This document shows, piece after piece, positions 52,700 to 62,894 of a DNA stretch of 64,000 nucleotides; the stretch's first letter is position 1; each line of letters opens with the position of its first letter. Under the pieces are notes generated by a model. That model searched no databases and was not told where the DNA came from. It worked only from the letters and a program-made list of their open reading frames with translations. This DNA comes from G963691885 sp963691885. Its GTDB lineage: Bacteria > Pseudomonadota > Alphaproteobacteria > UBA8366 > Aestuariispiraceae. Where the stretch lies: contig OY829843.1 of NCBI GenBank assembly GCA_963691885.1, positions 434,001 through 498,000 on the forward strand, written 5' to 3'. A program made the translations under genes and the position numbers.

Positions 52700-53371
52700 C
52701 TACCTTGCGTCCCGATACACGCCTTCTTGATAGACCAGTTCCCCAAACCAATTATGTCGCAATCTCAGGGAAAAGATGAATTCGCCGGGCTTGGTTTCCT
52801 CATGCACCACCTTGAGGGAACCGGGAGAGAGAATGTCGGGTAGGCGAAGCCTTTTGCGACCCAGGTGCAATTGATAGAACGCGCTTCTGAAGCAAAGCGC
52901 ACCGCGCTCCACACTCAATCTCAGGGCAACGCTTAACCCATAACCGAGATATTCTTCCAGACCGGTCGCGCCGGAAAATCGCTTCACAGAGTGAATGACC
53001 TGGGGAAGCCCTTCTTTATGGGCGTAGAGTCTTGTCCAAACCTGACCGGCGCTTGCCCCCTCTTCAACGACGGAAACAACAGAAGGGACGTCGACATCCA
53101 GGGACAAAGGCTAAGGGGCCCCTACTATCCGCAATGCCTGTGACAAAATGCGGCCAAACCCGTTCATGCGCCCCACACTCAGCGACCCTTTAAAGAGCGC
53201 CATCGCCCCATTTTGCAGACGTTTGGTAAAGCGTCTTTGGATGTCAGGTGACAGTGTTTCCCAATCCGCCTTCGGCAACAAAGTCCTGAACCGCATATCC
53301 CCAATTTCCTGAGGAAAAGGGTTCGGCCTGCGCGGCGCGAAACTCTCTTCATTTGCAATGTGTCTTAACAT
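52700..53371 (-). pseudogene. DUF4166 gene interrupted by an in-frame TAG
   Basis: A single frame runs from ATG 53371 to the stop at 52700, broken only by TAG at 53113-53111: upstream part MLRHIANEESFAPRR to QALRIVGAP, downstream part PLSLDVDVPSVVSV to GELVYQEGVYRDAR. The two halves together make the whole DUF4166 domain (about 223 residues). Both halves keep clean coding sequence, so the stop is recent, or is read through, or is a sequencing error. The start could also be ATG 53296 (AGGAAATTGGGGAT). Confidence 0.8.
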
Positions 53372-53396
53372 GGTTCAATCACACTTCATCAAATGC

Positions 53397-53963
53397 TTAC
53401 GAGTTCTTGGATTTCTCCCCCGGCAAGAGAGACGCAATTTTGGAACCCAGCTTCAAAATCAGATCCCGCTTCGGTTGCGGAACAGACAGCATCTGCGTGT
53501 ACCAGCGATCAACCGAGCTGGTGAATTCCATCATATTTCGCAACCGCGTTCGCGTAACATCCGAAATCTCCGCGTCACCCTTGGCTTTTTCAACGCAATC
53601 CTTCAGCACCAGCAAGGCGGGATCAATTTCCCGTTCTTTTCGACCCGCGGCGATACAGGCCGCAATTTCCCAGACATTGGTTTCCGCAACAAAATGTTCC
53701 CGTCGATCATTCCGAACCGGCACCCTCTGGATAAGGTTCCAACTTTGCAGTTCCTTCAATGAGTTCGACACATTCGACCGTGCCATGCCCAATCGATCGG
53801 CAATTACCTCCGCGTTCATCGGATGCTCAGCCAAATAGAGAAAAGCGTGAATTTGTCCGACGGATCGGTTCACCCCCCATCTTCCACCCAACTCACCCCA
53901 TTCCAGGATAAATTGGTCAACTGCTTCGGGTAACGGGTCTGTACTTACGATTTGATCAGTCAT
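53397..53963 (-). CDS. GbsR/MarR family transcriptional regulator
   Basis: 188-residue winged-helix protein of the GbsR group (HAFLYLAEHPMNAEVIADRL, then MARSNVSNSLKELQSWNLI, and RNDRREHFVAE). GbsR controls choline and betaine genes in Bacillus; here it neighbours the DUF4166/saccharopine genes. The gap upstream to the dehydratase gene carries two palindromes. Confidence 0.9.
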   Translation of the reverse strand: MTDQIVSTDPLPEAVDQFILEWGELGGRWGVNRSVGQIHAFLYLAEHPMNAEVIADRLGMARSNVSNSLKELQSWNLIQRVPVRNDRREHFVAETNVWEIAACIAAGRKEREIDPALLVLKDCVEKAKGDAEISDVTRTRLRNMMEFTSSVDRWYTQMLSVPQPKRDLILKLGSKIASLLPGEKSKNS

Positions 53964-53981
53964 TTCCGTATTTTCTTTAAT

Positions 53982-54024
53982 TTCTGTCTTTACAGAAGTA
54001 TATAGAATTTTGACGTCCTGTCAA
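53982..54024. promoter_or_regulatory. Two palindromes between gbsR and the dehydratase gene
   Basis: TTCTGTCTTTACAGAA (53982-53997) and TTGACGTCCTGTCAA (54010-54024) lie in the divergent region; either may be the GbsR operator. TATATAG between them resembles a -10 element. Confidence 0.45.
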
Positions 54025-54114
54025 GACAGCAATCACCGGCATATAAGGTTTGTGGCGTGGGTCCTAAATGGTACATTGCTTCATGATTTTTCAGTCCGGG
54101 ATAGGGAAGAAACC

Positions 54115-55905
54115 ATGGCGCATAAAAAAACTCCTAAGAAGCTTCGCAGTCAGGAATGGTGGGACAATCCCGACAACCCGGGCATGACCGCCCTGTATAT
54201 GGAACGGTATCTGAACTTTGGACTGACCCGTGAAGAGCTGCAGTCGGGCAAACCCATTATCGGCATTGCCCAGACCGGCAGCGACCTTAGCCCCTGTAAC
54301 CGACATCTGATGGATTTGACCCAGCGCACCCGGGAAGCGATCCGAACGGCGGGCGGCATCTGTTTTGAGTTTCCGGTGCACCCGATCCAGGAAACCGGCA
54401 AGCGGCCAACCGCGGCGCTTGACCGAAACCTTGCCTATCTTGGCCTTGTCGAGCTGCTTTATGGCTATCCGATTGATGGCGTCGTTCTGACCACGGGGTG
54501 TGACAAGACAACACCGGCCTGTCTGATGGCCGCTGCAACAGTAAATATTCCAGCCATCGTGTTGAGCGGTGGTCCCATGCTGGACGGGTTCCACAGGGGC
54601 CAATCTCTGGTCGGGTCTGGCACCGCCATCTGGCAGGCGCGCAAGGATGTCAGCGCTGGCAAGATTGACGAGTCTGAATTCATGGCAATCGCGGCCGGTT
54701 CCGCCCCTTCAGTCGGACATTGCAACACCATGGGGACAGCGTCCTCGATGAACTCAGTTGCAGAGGCACTTGGCATGTCGCTGCCCGGATGCGCGATGAT
54801 CCCGGCCCCCTATCGCGAGCGGGGTCAGATGGCCTATGCCACGGGACTGCGTATTGTTGAACTGGTGAATGAAGATGTCCGCCCGTCCGATATCATGACG
54901 CGACAGGCCTTTGAAAACGCCATCAGTGCTGTAACCGCCCTGGGCGCCAGCTCAAACTGCGTCTGGCATCTGATCGCAATCGCCCGCCATATGGGTGTTG
55001 AGCTGGATGTCCATGACTGGCAGACCGTCGGCGACGGCATTCCGAACCTGGTGAACATGCAACCGGCGGGGCATCACCTGAGTGAGGCCTTTCACAAGGC
55101 AGGCGGCGTTCCAGCCGTGATGCGTGAGCTTCTAGAAAATGACAAGTTGCATGGCGATGCGATGACCGTCAGCGGCAAATCCATAGGCGAGAATGTGAAG
55201 GACGCCCCCTGTTATGACCGCGACGTCATCTATCCCTATGACAAGCCACTCTTGCCGGATGCAGGATATGCGGTTCTGACCGGTAATTTCTTTGACACCG
55301 CTGTCATGAAACTTTCTGTCATCAGTGAGCGGTTCCGCCAGACCTATCTGTCCAAGCCGGGTGCAGAGAACATACTGGAGGCACGCGCCATCGTCTTTGA
55401 AGGGTCGGAGGATTACCACGATCGCCTGAACGACCCGTCCCTGAATATTGACGAAAACTGCATGCTATTCATTCGTGGAACAGGCCCGATTGGCTGGCCT
55501 GGTTCAGCCGAGGTGGTGAACATGCAGCCGCCCGATCATCTGATCAAACAGGGTGTTGAAGAACTGCCCGTTGCCGGCGACGGTCGCCAGTCCGGCACCT
55601 CGGGCAGCCCGTCAATCCTGCATATCTCACCGGAGAGCGCGGTGGGTGGCGGACTTGCCCTGTTACAGACCGGGGACAATATCCGACTTGACCTGAACAA
55701 ACGTACCCTGGACCTTCTGATTGAACCGGCTGAAATGGAAGCACGACAGTCTGCTTTCCAATTGGCTGAGGTTACCCATCAGACACCTTGGCAAAAGATC
55801 TTCCGCGAACATACCGGGCAATTGGAAACCGGCATGGTTCTGGAAAGTGCGGTTGAGTTCCAGCGTATTTCCCAAACCCGTGGAATTCCGCGAGACAACC
55901 ATTAA
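54115..55905 (+). CDS. IlvD/Edd-family sugar-acid dehydratase
   Basis: 596-residue Fe-S dehydratase, start ATG 54115 after GGGAAGAAACC. The three cluster cysteines are Cys61 (TGSDLSPCNRH), Cys129 (TTGCDKTTPA) and Cys203 (SVGHCNTMGTA). The three-Cys set and the length point to arabonate/xylonate-type [2Fe-2S] dehydratases that give a 2-keto-3-deoxy acid, rather than to IlvD. Followed by a GNAT gene 17 bp on. Divergent from gbsR. Confidence 0.88.
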   Translation: MAHKKTPKKLRSQEWWDNPDNPGMTALYMERYLNFGLTREELQSGKPIIGIAQTGSDLSPCNRHLMDLTQRTREAIRTAGGICFEFPVHPIQETGKRPTAALDRNLAYLGLVELLYGYPIDGVVLTTGCDKTTPACLMAAATVNIPAIVLSGGPMLDGFHRGQSLVGSGTAIWQARKDVSAGKIDESEFMAIAAGSAPSVGHCNTMGTASSMNSVAEALGMSLPGCAMIPAPYRERGQMAYATGLRIVELVNEDVRPSDIMTRQAFENAISAVTALGASSNCVWHLIAIARHMGVELDVHDWQTVGDGIPNLVNMQPAGHHLSEAFHKAGGVPAVMRELLENDKLHGDAMTVSGKSIGENVKDAPCYDRDVIYPYDKPLLPDAGYAVLTGNFFDTAVMKLSVISERFRQTYLSKPGAENILEARAIVFEGSEDYHDRLNDPSLNIDENCMLFIRGTGPIGWPGSAEVVNMQPPDHLIKQGVEELPVAGDGRQSGTSGSPSILHISPESAVGGGLALLQTGDNIRLDLNKRTLDLLIEPAEMEARQSAFQLAEVTHQTPWQKIFREHTGQLETGMVLESAVEFQRISQTRGIPRDNH

Positions 55906-55922
55906 CAACAGAGACCGGCCCG

Positions 55923-56459
55923 ATGGATGAGGCATTTCTTTCGCAGTTTTCCAGGACGGTGACCATCGCGTTGGCCGGTGGTGCCTTTGATGAATTCGTG
56001 CCGATCTATTCCCTGCTCAAGAATGCTTTTGCGGAACAGAACGGGGTGGTCGACCCGCCTTCTTCTGTTACCAGACTGACGGTCGATGACGTCATCGCTG
56101 ATTTCAAAACCGGCTCGCTTCTTGTCGCCGAATCTGAAGACGAACTGGTTGGCTGTGCTTTTACACAGGAAAAACAGGCTGACTTCTCGTCACCCGGCGC
56201 CGGTGAAGATACCTATCTCTATTTTTATCACATGGCGGTATCACCCGACTGGCGGCGACGCGGCATCGCCGGTGAGTTGCTGGGGGTTGCCGAAACCGTG
56301 GCCCAGCAGCAAGGACTACCCGGCATTTTTCTCCAGTCGCGGATTGAGTTGACCGGGAACCACGCGCTTTTTGAGAAGCATGGGTATCAGCAGGTTGGCA
56401 CCTTCACCCATCCCGGCTTCGACCGCCCAACCAGCCTGACCTTCCTGAAGTCGTTTTAG
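55923..56459 (+). CDS. GNAT family acetyltransferase
   Basis: 178 residues with the acetyl-CoA pyrophosphate loop VSPDWRRRGIAGELL and a C-terminal FEKHGYQQVGTF. The N-terminal 25 residues are not typical. Substrate unknown. The stop codon overlaps that of convergent cimA (TTAG). Confidence 0.85.
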   Translation: MDEAFLSQFSRTVTIALAGGAFDEFVPIYSLLKNAFAEQNGVVDPPSSVTRLTVDDVIADFKTGSLLVAESEDELVGCAFTQEKQADFSSPGAGEDTYLYFYHMAVSPDWRRRGIAGELLGVAETVAQQQGLPGIFLQSRIELTGNHALFEKHGYQQVGTFTHPGFDRPTSLTFLKSF

Positions 56460-58060
56460 CCGTTGTTCAGACGAATACCCGCGCGGTACAGCAGGTAAGA
56501 ATACGCGTCGCGGAGTGCGATATAGGAACTGTCGATGACGTTCGGGCTGACGCCGACCGTGGACCAACGGTGCCCGTCCTCGTCCGCGCTCTCAATCACC
56601 GTTCGGGTCACAGCATCCGTCCCTGTCGAGTTCGGCGGTGGCGGCATGATCCGCACCTTATAGTCGACCAACTGCATCACGCCGAGTTGCGGATAGACCT
56701 CGCCCAGCGCTTCTCGCAGCGCCGTGTCGAGCGCGTTCACAGGGCCATTGCCCATGGCAACACGCATGAAAGTCTGGCCTTGAACGGTGACCGTCACTGT
56801 TGCTTCAGACTCTGTAATAAGGTCGCCGCGGGCGTTGATGCGCCGATCATCCATCACGCGAAACCGTTCTGTTGAGAAGTAGCGGGGCACTTCGCCGAGC
56901 GCCTGACGGGCCAGCAGTTCAAAACTCGCCTCCGCCCCATCATAGGCATAACCCTGATACTCACGCTCTTTCACCGCTTCCAGAAGCCGGTTCACCTTGG
57001 CCTCGTCACTGACCTCAATCCCGATCTCCTTTAGCCGCGCCAGCACGTTTGATCGACCAGCCTGATCCGAAACGACAATGATGCGCCGGTTCCCGACCAA
57101 GGCCGGATCGACATGCTCATAGGTCTTTGGATCCTTGGCGACAGCGGAAACATGGAGACCGCCCTTATGGGCAAAGGCCGCCTCACCAACATAGGCGGCA
57201 TGGCGGTTGGCGGGGCGGTTCAACCGCTCATCCAGCAACCGGCTGATCTCGGTCATCTTTTCCATCGCGCCGTCAACCAGGCCGGTGTCATAGCCCATCT
57301 TCAGGACCAGCGACGGGATAATCGACATCAGATTGGCATTGCCGCAACGCTCACCCAATCCGTTGATCGTGCCCTGCACCTGTCGGGCACCGGCACGCAC
57401 CGCAGCCAGCGAATTGGCCACCGCGTTTTCGGTATCGTTATGCGCGTGGATGCCAAGATGATCGCCCGGAACCACCTCCGACACTGCTGTCACAATATCG
57501 AAGACTTCATGGGGCAGGGTGCCGCCATTCGTGTCGCATAGAACGATCCAGCGGGCGCCGGCCTTATATGCGGCCCGGATGCAGGACAGTGCGAATTCCG
57601 GGTTTTCCTTATAACCGTCAAAGAAATGCTCTGCGTCGTACATCGCCATGCCTTTACGCGCCTTTGCATAGGCCACGCTGTCGCGGATCATGGCGACATT
57701 CTCGTCCCGCTCGATCTCCAGCGCGACATCGACATGGAAATCCCAGGCCTTGCCCACGAGACAGGCGGAATCCGCACCGGAATTGAGGATGGGGGCGAGG
57801 CCAGGATCATTCTCCGCCGACCGACCGGGACGACGGGTCATCCCAAAGGCCACCAATTGTGCGTGGGCGAGTTTCGGCGGCTTCTCAAAAAATGCCGTAT
57901 CAGTAGGGTTCGCACCGGGCCACCCCCCTTCGATATAATCGATGCCCAGCGCATCCAGGGCCTCGGCCAAAGCGATCTTGTCGCCGACAGAGAAATCCAC
58001 CCCCTGGGTCTGTGCCCCGTCCCTCAAGGTCGTATCAAAAAGGTAAACGCGTTTATCCAT
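56456..58060 (-). CDS. cimA: (R)-citramalate synthase
   Basis: Condenses pyruvate and acetyl-CoA to citramalate, opening a threonine-independent isoleucine route. 534 residues with HMGL-like catalytic FDTTLRDGAQTQGVDFS, the metal motif GIHAHNDTENAVANS and the citramalate-type C-terminal allosteric domain (VMDDRRINARGDLITESEA). Absence of the leucine-type N-terminal pattern favours CimA over LeuA. Precedes cysS on the opposite end: the operon order is cysS then cimA. Confidence 0.92.
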   Translation of the reverse strand: MDKRVYLFDTTLRDGAQTQGVDFSVGDKIALAEALDALGIDYIEGGWPGANPTDTAFFEKPPKLAHAQLVAFGMTRRPGRSAENDPGLAPILNSGADSACLVGKAWDFHVDVALEIERDENVAMIRDSVAYAKARKGMAMYDAEHFFDGYKENPEFALSCIRAAYKAGARWIVLCDTNGGTLPHEVFDIVTAVSEVVPGDHLGIHAHNDTENAVANSLAAVRAGARQVQGTINGLGERCGNANLMSIIPSLVLKMGYDTGLVDGAMEKMTEISRLLDERLNRPANRHAAYVGEAAFAHKGGLHVSAVAKDPKTYEHVDPALVGNRRIIVVSDQAGRSNVLARLKEIGIEVSDEAKVNRLLEAVKEREYQGYAYDGAEASFELLARQALGEVPRYFSTERFRVMDDRRINARGDLITESEATVTVTVQGQTFMRVAMGNGPVNALDTALREALGEVYPQLGVMQLVDYKVRIMPPPPNSTGTDAVTRTVIESADEDGHRWSTVGVSPNVIDSSYIALRDAYSYLLYRAGIRLNNG

Positions 58061-58081
58061 GTCTCTTCCCCCCGGCGCCCG

Positions 58082-59449
58082 TTACGCTTTGCGCCATTCG
58101 GTGACACCACCGGGCTTGTCTTCCAGGATGATCCCCTCTGCCGCCAGATCGTCGCGGATCTGATCAGCGCGGGCAAAATCCTTTGCTTTTTTCGCCTGTA
58201 CGCGTTCTTCGATCAACGCGGTGATGCGACCCTCTTCCCCGGCATCACCCTCACCTTTGAACCAGTGTTCCGGATCCTGCTGCAGCAAGCCCAGCATTTT
58301 TGCAGATGCCAATAGGGTTGCCGCTGCACCACTCTCGCCTTGATAAACGGCATTGGTCAGACTGTGGAGCCGGGCCAGCGCCCTTGGCGTGTTCAAATCA
58401 TCGGACAGGGCCTCAACCACTTCGGCATCCACCGTGGTCTCAACAGAGCGATCGACGTCCTTAACAGCACCATAGAAACGGTCCAGTTCGGATTTAGCCT
58501 CTCGACCCTTTTCCTTGGAAAAATCCATCGGTTGGCGGTAATGGGATTTCAGCAGGACAAGGCGTAGCGCCTCACCGGGCAATTCATCCAGCAGCTCCCG
58601 CACCGTATAGAAATTGCCGAGGGATTTTGACATCTTCTCCCCCTCACTCATCAGATAGCCATTATGCATCCAATAGCGGGCAAAGCCGCTGCCGGCATTG
58701 CCGCAGCAGGATTGCGCAACCTCGTTCTGGTGATGGGGAAAGATTAGGTCCAGACCACCGCCATGGATGTCAAAATCCACCCCGAGATACTTGCTGCTCA
58801 TGGCCGAGCATTCTACATGCCAGCCCGGGCGCCCGTATCCCCACGGACTGTCCCAGCCAGGCTCCCCCTCCCCCGAGGGCTTCCAAAGCACGAAATCCGC
58901 CGGGTCGCGTTTATAAGGGGCAACCTCAACACGGGCACCGGAAATCTGCTCATCACGGTCGCGACCTGAGAACTTGCCATAGTCGGGCCAGGACGGCACA
59001 TCGAACAGGACATGCCCTTCCGCGGCATAAGCATGACCCGCCGCGATCAAGCGTTCAGAGAGCTCGATCATCTCAACCACATGATCCGTTGCCCGCGGTT
59101 CAATATCCGGGGCATCACACCGCAGGGCCTCTGCATCCGCGTGAAATTTAACGATCGTGCGGTCAGTCAGCGCGCGGATCGTCTCCCCATTCTCGGCGGC
59201 ACGGGCATTAATCTTGTCATCGATATCGGTGATGTTCCGGACATAAGTAACTTTCGGATAGAGGTGCCGCAGCAAGCGGGCCAGAACGTCAAACACCACG
59301 AGCGGGCGGGCATTGCCGATATGGATCAGGTCATAAACGGTTGGGCCACAGACATAGAGACCGATCCCCTTACCCGCCGCATCAAGCGGATGAAACTCTT
59401 CTTTAGACCGGTTGACCGTGTTGTGCAGAAATACCTTTGGCGTGCTCAT
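58082..59449 (-). CDS. cysS: Cysteine--tRNA ligase
   Basis: 455-residue class I synthetase: zinc Cys34 in VCGPTVYDLIHIGNARP, HIGN at 43-46 and KMSKS at 272-276. The remaining zinc ligands lie in HVECSAMSSKYLG and HHQNEVAQSCC. Followed by cimA after 21 bp. Confidence 0.97.
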   Translation of the reverse strand: MSTPKVFLHNTVNRSKEEFHPLDAAGKGIGLYVCGPTVYDLIHIGNARPLVVFDVLARLLRHLYPKVTYVRNITDIDDKINARAAENGETIRALTDRTIVKFHADAEALRCDAPDIEPRATDHVVEMIELSERLIAAGHAYAAEGHVLFDVPSWPDYGKFSGRDRDEQISGARVEVAPYKRDPADFVLWKPSGEGEPGWDSPWGYGRPGWHVECSAMSSKYLGVDFDIHGGGLDLIFPHHQNEVAQSCCGNAGSGFARYWMHNGYLMSEGEKMSKSLGNFYTVRELLDELPGEALRLVLLKSHYRQPMDFSKEKGREAKSELDRFYGAVKDVDRSVETTVDAEVVEALSDDLNTPRALARLHSLTNAVYQGESGAAATLLASAKMLGLLQQDPEHWFKGEGDAGEEGRITALIEERVQAKKAKDFARADQIRDDLAAEGIILEDKPGGVTEWRKA

Positions 59450-59583
59450 GAACCTGTGTCTTTCCTGATCTGCGTTGCGGCCCCTGATGGGTTTTCGCGC
59501 GGATCCAATTTTAAACTGAGTGGTGTTTTAAGAGAGAAATGCGCCGGATCAAGCCTTAAGGCGATTGGGCGCGGGCCAGTGCG

Positions 59584-59605
59584 TGCTGTTGTCAGATCAA
59601 CAGCA
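59584..59605 (-). other. Hairpins in the gltX-cysS intergenic region
   Basis: In the 366 bp gap (59450-59815) there is no ORF or tRNA. A perfect stem TGCTGTTG/CAACAGCA (59584-59605, loop 6) lies 135 bp before cysS, and TATGACG-AG/CT-CCGTCATA (59744-59772) lies 44 bp after the gltX stop. The second may end gltX transcription but has no T run. Confidence 0.5.
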
Positions 59606-59815
59606 GGACTGGCCGCTGATAATGCAGCGACAACAGGGAATAATGATGTAGGGGCCTTGCGCCATAACTGATTTCACACCTGTTTCTAGGATTACAGAGG
59701 TATACGCCCATCCAAGTAAGGATTGCAACCCGGATATCAATTCTATGACGAGGCACTACATACTCCGTCATAAACGTCACTGAACCTGAACGGGGATTAG
59801 ACGGTTAGTGCCAGA

Positions 59816-61195
59816 TTACCCCACCAACCGTTCAACAATCCGGTCGCGGTCGATAAGGGGAAGGAGCGGGCCCATATCGGGACCGTGGGAGAGGCCCGTC
59901 AGTGACAGGCGTAGTGGCATGAAGAGCTGTTTTCCCTTGCGCCCGGTTTCTTCCTTAAGGGCCGTTGTCCAGGTCTTCCAGCTGGTATCATCAAGCGGTG
60001 CTTCTGGCAGCAGATCGGCGGCTGTTTTCAGATAGGCCAGATCATCATCCACCAGATCAACGGGGCGTTCCACATCACCATTAGCAATCTTTACCCAATT
60101 TCTGATATCATCCAGTGTTTCGATATTTTCCCGGACTGCCAGCCAGAGCGTTTGGTCAACATCTTCAATCCCGGAACTCTGCAATCGCTGCTGCACCTGT
60201 GAGAACGGCAGGCGATGAATAACCTTTGTGCTCAACGCTTCCAGTTCTGCGGTGTCATATCGGGGTGAGGCACGACCGAATGAGGATAGGTCAAAATGGC
60301 GGATCAAATCGGCCATATCGGAACTGCCATCGGGCGCAATCGGGGTGCCTAGATGGGCCAGATAAGCGACCAGTGCAAGGCCTTCGATCCCCGCCTCTCT
60401 CAGATCACCAATGCCGAGCGATCCAACACGCTTCGACAGGCCCTTACCATCGGCGCCCACCATCAAAGGCATATGGGCGAAACTTGGCACCGGGAAGTCG
60501 AGCGCGCGGAACAACTGAACCTGAACGGCCGTGTTCACCACATGGTCCTCACCTCTCATGACATGGGTGATGAACATCTCCCCATCATCGACAACAGACG
60601 TCAGGGTATAGAGCGGTCGGCCATCTTCCCGGATCAGGACGGGGTCGCTCAAATGCCCGGCTTCAAACCGTACCGGACCACGGCCCAGATCGTCCCATTC
60701 CACCGCTTCTTCCAACAGTTTGAAGCGCCAGTGGGGTTTGCGTCCCTGTTGGGCAAGGGCTGCCTGTTCTTCCGGCGTCATGTCGAGTGCGGCGCGGTCG
60801 TAAACAGGGGGCTTGCCCTGCCCAAGCTGGATCTTGCGTTTCAGTTCCAGCTCTTCCGGCGTCTCATAACACGGATAAAGCCGACCTGAATTGCGAAGGA
60901 TTTCCGTTGCCCGGTCATATCGATCGTTCCGCGCCGACTGTCGCGCAAAATCATCCCAGTCCACGCCCAACCATTTGAGGTCTTCGACGATGCCCCGCTC
61001 ATATTCCATTTTGGATCGTTCGGTGTCGGTGTCGTCCATGCGCAGCAGGAACTGTCCCCCATGATGTCGGGCAAAGAGCCAATTCATGAGAGCTGTACGC
61101 AGATTACCCACATGCAAACGCCCTGTCGGCGAGGGAGCAAATCGAACTTTCACACCGCCATCAAGCATGGCCTTTATTCCCTTCGGGGTCATCAT
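59816..61195 (-). CDS. gltX: Glutamate--tRNA ligase
   Basis: 459-residue class I synthetase with HVGN at 28-31 (RFAPSPTGRLHVGN) and LSKR at 253-256 (KGLSKRVGSLG). The anticodon-binding domain is complete. Alphaproteobacteria often carry two GltX copies, one of which charges tRNA-Gln; this single sequence does not tell which. Confidence 0.95.
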   Translation of the reverse strand: MMTPKGIKAMLDGGVKVRFAPSPTGRLHVGNLRTALMNWLFARHHGGQFLLRMDDTDTERSKMEYERGIVEDLKWLGVDWDDFARQSARNDRYDRATEILRNSGRLYPCYETPEELELKRKIQLGQGKPPVYDRAALDMTPEEQAALAQQGRKPHWRFKLLEEAVEWDDLGRGPVRFEAGHLSDPVLIREDGRPLYTLTSVVDDGEMFITHVMRGEDHVVNTAVQVQLFRALDFPVPSFAHMPLMVGADGKGLSKRVGSLGIGDLREAGIEGLALVAYLAHLGTPIAPDGSSDMADLIRHFDLSSFGRASPRYDTAELEALSTKVIHRLPFSQVQQRLQSSGIEDVDQTLWLAVRENIETLDDIRNWVKIANGDVERPVDLVDDDLAYLKTAADLLPEAPLDDTSWKTWTTALKEETGRKGKQLFMPLRLSLTGLSHGPDMGPLLPLIDRDRIVERLVG

Positions 61196-61220
61196 GGGGT
61201 TTTACTCCCTCTTATTCTGT

Positions 61221-62894
61221 TTAGAGAATGGTCCGGAACGCATTCGTAATGGGGTAACGCCGATCCTTGCCAAAGGCGCGAGACGTAACCTTTACACCCG
61301 GCGGGGCCTGACGCCGTTTGTATTCTGCCAGATCCAGCATGCGCCAGATCCGCTGCACTGTCTCAGGCGCGTGCCCTCTGGCGACAATTGCATCTACAGA
61401 CAGTTCCTGTTCCACAAGGCCATGCAGAATATCGTCCAGCTTGTCATAAGGCGGCAGGCTGTCCTCATCCTTCTGGTCCGGTTTCAACTCGGCGCTGGGC
61501 GGTTTTGTGATGATCCGTTCAGGCATAACCGCGCCGTCCGGTCCGGCCCAACCCGCCATTCTGTGCTCATTGCGCCAGCGGCAGAGCGCGAAGACGTCCA
61601 TTTTGTAAACGTCTTTCAGAACCGAATAGCCGCCGCACATATCGCCATAGAGTGTCGCATAGCCGACCGACATTTCCGACTTGTTGCCGGTCGTCAAAAC
61701 CATGTAACCCAGCTTGTTTGAGATCGCCATAAGGGTGATCCCGCGGGTGCGGGCCTGAATGTTCTCTTCAGTCGTGTCCGATTTTGTTCCTTCGAAGAGA
61801 GGGGCCAGCATGTCACGAAAGGCGTTCATCGCTGGCTCAATGCCGATGGAATCCAATTTCACCCCGAGCAAGCGGGCCGCTGCCTCCGCATCTTCCAGGC
61901 TTTCCGCCGAGGTATAGGGGGACGGCATCATCACGCAATGCACCCGGTCCGGTCCAAGCGCATCCACCGCCACTGCCGCCGATAGGGCCGAGTCGATCCC
62001 GCCCGACATGCCGATAACGACGCCTGGGAAACCGTTCTTGTTTACATAATCGCGCAATCCCCGAACCAGCGCGCCATAGATCGACGGCAATCTGTCGAGC
62101 GGCGCCGTCTTCTGGCCGGGATGGCAGAACCAGCCATCATCTCCCCTTTCCCAATCCGTGATCATCAGGCTCTCTTCAAAGGCTGGCGCCTGAACCGCAA
62201 GCGAATGATCCCCATTGATTACAAAGGAACCGCCATCGAAAACCAACTCGTCCTGACCACCCACTTGATTAAGGTAAGCAATGGCCAAACCGCTTTCTAC
62301 GACCCGCTTGGTGACCAGTTGAACCCGGAAGTCAGGCTTGTCGACCTCAAAGGGCGATCCGTTGGGAACAATCAGAAACTCCGCCCCGGATTCCTCCAGA
62401 CATTCGACGACATCCGGGGTCCAGATGTCTTCGCAAATCGGAACACCGATCCGCACGCCCTTAAAATTGATCGGGCCGGGCATTTCACCCGGCACAAAGA
62501 CCCGACCTTCGTCAAACACACCGTAATCCGGCAGATCAACCTTTTGCCGAATGGCGGCGACTTTCCCGTCCTCGAGCAGGAGGACCGCATTCTGGACGAC
62601 CGTCTTGCCACCGACCTCTCCCCGCCAGGGCGTCGTCAACAGCATCGCTGGACCACCATCCACCGTGTCGGCTGCAAGCGCCTCTACCGCAGCCTCAATC
62701 TTGTCGAGAAAAAAGGGTTTGAGAACGAGGTCTTCCGGGGGATAACCACTCAACACCAATTCGCTGAAACACAGCAGATCGGCACCCGCCTCAGCCGCCT
62801 TTTCCCGCGCCGCCTTGATCAGGGCTTGATTGCCCATAAGGGCGCCCAGTGTCGGGTTGGCTTGATAAAGCGCAATGCGCAGCGTGTCTGTCAT
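61221..62894 (-). CDS. nadE: Glutamine-dependent NAD+ synthase
   Basis: 557 residues: N-terminal nitrilase-type glutaminase with Glu45 (CFSELVLSG), Lys118 (RQKVDLPDYG) and Cys154 (VPICEDIW), and a C-terminal ATP pyrophosphatase with SGGIDS at 297-302. The last step of NAD synthesis. gltX follows 25 bp downstream; the promoter is in the 189 bp divergent gap. Confidence 0.96.
   Translation of the reverse strand: MTDTLRIALYQANPTLGALMGNQALIKAAREKAAEAGADLLCFSELVLSGYPPEDLVLKPFFLDKIEAAVEALAADTVDGGPAMLLTTPWRGEVGGKTVVQNAVLLLEDGKVAAIRQKVDLPDYGVFDEGRVFVPGEMPGPINFKGVRIGVPICEDIWTPDVVECLEESGAEFLIVPNGSPFEVDKPDFRVQLVTKRVVESGLAIAYLNQVGGQDELVFDGGSFVINGDHSLAVQAPAFEESLMITDWERGDDGWFCHPGQKTAPLDRLPSIYGALVRGLRDYVNKNGFPGVVIGMSGGIDSALSAAVAVDALGPDRVHCVMMPSPYTSAESLEDAEAAARLLGVKLDSIGIEPAMNAFRDMLAPLFEGTKSDTTEENIQARTRGITLMAISNKLGYMVLTTGNKSEMSVGYATLYGDMCGGYSVLKDVYKMDVFALCRWRNEHRMAGWAGPDGAVMPERIITKPPSAELKPDQKDEDSLPPYDKLDDILHGLVEQELSVDAIVARGHAPETVQRIWRMLDLAEYKRRQAPPGVKVTSRAFGKDRRYPITNAFRTIL

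Noticed and set aside
53111..53113. TAG in the DUF4166 gene as a pyrrolysine codon
   Set aside because: No PylT/PylS-like genes or methylamine methyltransferases are in the window and the family has no reason to use pyrrolysine.
59450..59815. tRNA gene in the gltX-cysS gap
   Set aside because: No T-loop (GGTTCGAATCC) or cloverleaf fits; only two hairpins were found.
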